NCBI GenBank assembly: GCA_003140785.1
Contig: PLKY01000205.1
Coordinates: forward strand, 31,172 to 37,274
Direction of reading: 5' to 3'
DNA: 6,103 nucleotides
Origin: Acidobacteriaceae bacterium
GTDB lineage: Bacteria; Acidobacteriota; Terriglobia; Terriglobales; Acidobacteriaceae
Below are positions 6,024 to 6,103 of the stretch, in pieces; the stretch's first letter is position 1; each line of letters starts with the position of its first letter. The translations under genes and the position numbers were made by a program. The notes below the pieces were generated by a model. That model worked only from the letters and a program-made list of their open reading frames with translations, did no database searches and was not told the origin of the DNA.

Positions 6024-6103
6024 ATGAGCGCCGGCCATCCAGCGGGAGTCGAAACGCTTTTCGGAGACTACCCGCTGGATCGCGCCTTCGACGAAATGCG
6101 GGA
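6024..6103 (+). CDS. N-terminus of a gene at the right edge, possibly a circularly permuted ATP-grasp protein
   Basis: An ATG at 6024 opens a frame that continues to the window edge (26 full codons): MSAGHPAGVETLFGDYPLDR followed by AFDEMR. AAAGGAAAG at 6003-6011 upstream is purine-rich and could be the ribosome binding site, though its spacing (AGGA ends 15 bases before the ATG) is long. The short '(Y)...FDEM' pattern near the N-terminus resembles the start of circularly permuted type 2 ATP-grasp proteins, where 'FDEM' is followed by a '..RPHY' segment that would lie just beyond the window. That family forms amide or peptide bonds using ATP, often in clusters with an alpha-E domain protein and a transglutaminase-like protein. 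With so few residues, the family call is a suggestion only. Confidence 0.5.
   Translation, partial: MSAGHPAGVETLFGDYPLDRAFDEMR

Overview
The window looks like a chromosomal segment of a moderately GC-rich, free-living Gram-negative bacterium, most likely an Acidobacteriota member (Terriglobia/Koribacter-Solibacter type). This rests on the style of the gene products: a secreted S53 (sedolisin) protease with a pro-kumamolisin prodomain and C-terminal Ig-like repeats, a LacI-type regulator with an 'SPATISLVLNN' recognition helix, and a CocE/NonD-type secreted hydrolase start. The taxonomic call is inference; the window carries no rRNA or other marker gene that would settle it.

Layout from left to right. 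(1) Positions 1-2288, minus strand: a large sedolisin-family protease, complete at its N-terminus (signal peptide, prodomain, catalytic domain with Glu/Asp/Asp/Ser all present) and running off the left edge within its second C-terminal Ig-like domain. (2) Positions 2289-2736: about 450 bases with no convincing gene but several inverted repeats. (3) Positions 2737-2826, minus strand: a tRNA-Ser(UGA) with its long variable arm and an encoded CCA, followed directly by an 11-bp perfect hairpin that starts at the last base of the CCA. (4) Positions 3125-5395, plus strand: a two-gene unit of a LacI-family repressor and a 12-helix MFS transporter, separated by 36 bases that, with the end of the repressor gene, hold three copies of an 11-base repeat. 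A hairpin with a pyrimidine tract follows the transporter. (5) Positions 5499-5729, minus strand: a short gene with its own ribosome binding site and signal peptide whose product matches only the first part of a CocE/NonD-type hydrolase and then stops, so it is probably a truncated remnant. (6) From 6024 to the right edge, plus strand: the first 26 codons of a gene that may encode a circularly permuted ATP-grasp protein.

Functionally, the central pair reads as a local carbohydrate-uptake module: a repressor sensing a small ligand, probably a sugar or sugar derivative, and a transporter for it. The protease is a stand-alone secreted degradative enzyme. I saw no evidence for a new multi-gene defence, mobile or biosynthetic system. 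The more unusual points are the triplicated ribosome-binding-site-containing repeat at the repressor/transporter junction, the apparent loss of two calcium-ligand aspartates in the protease, the truncated hydrolase, and the structured intergenic stretch beside the tRNA.
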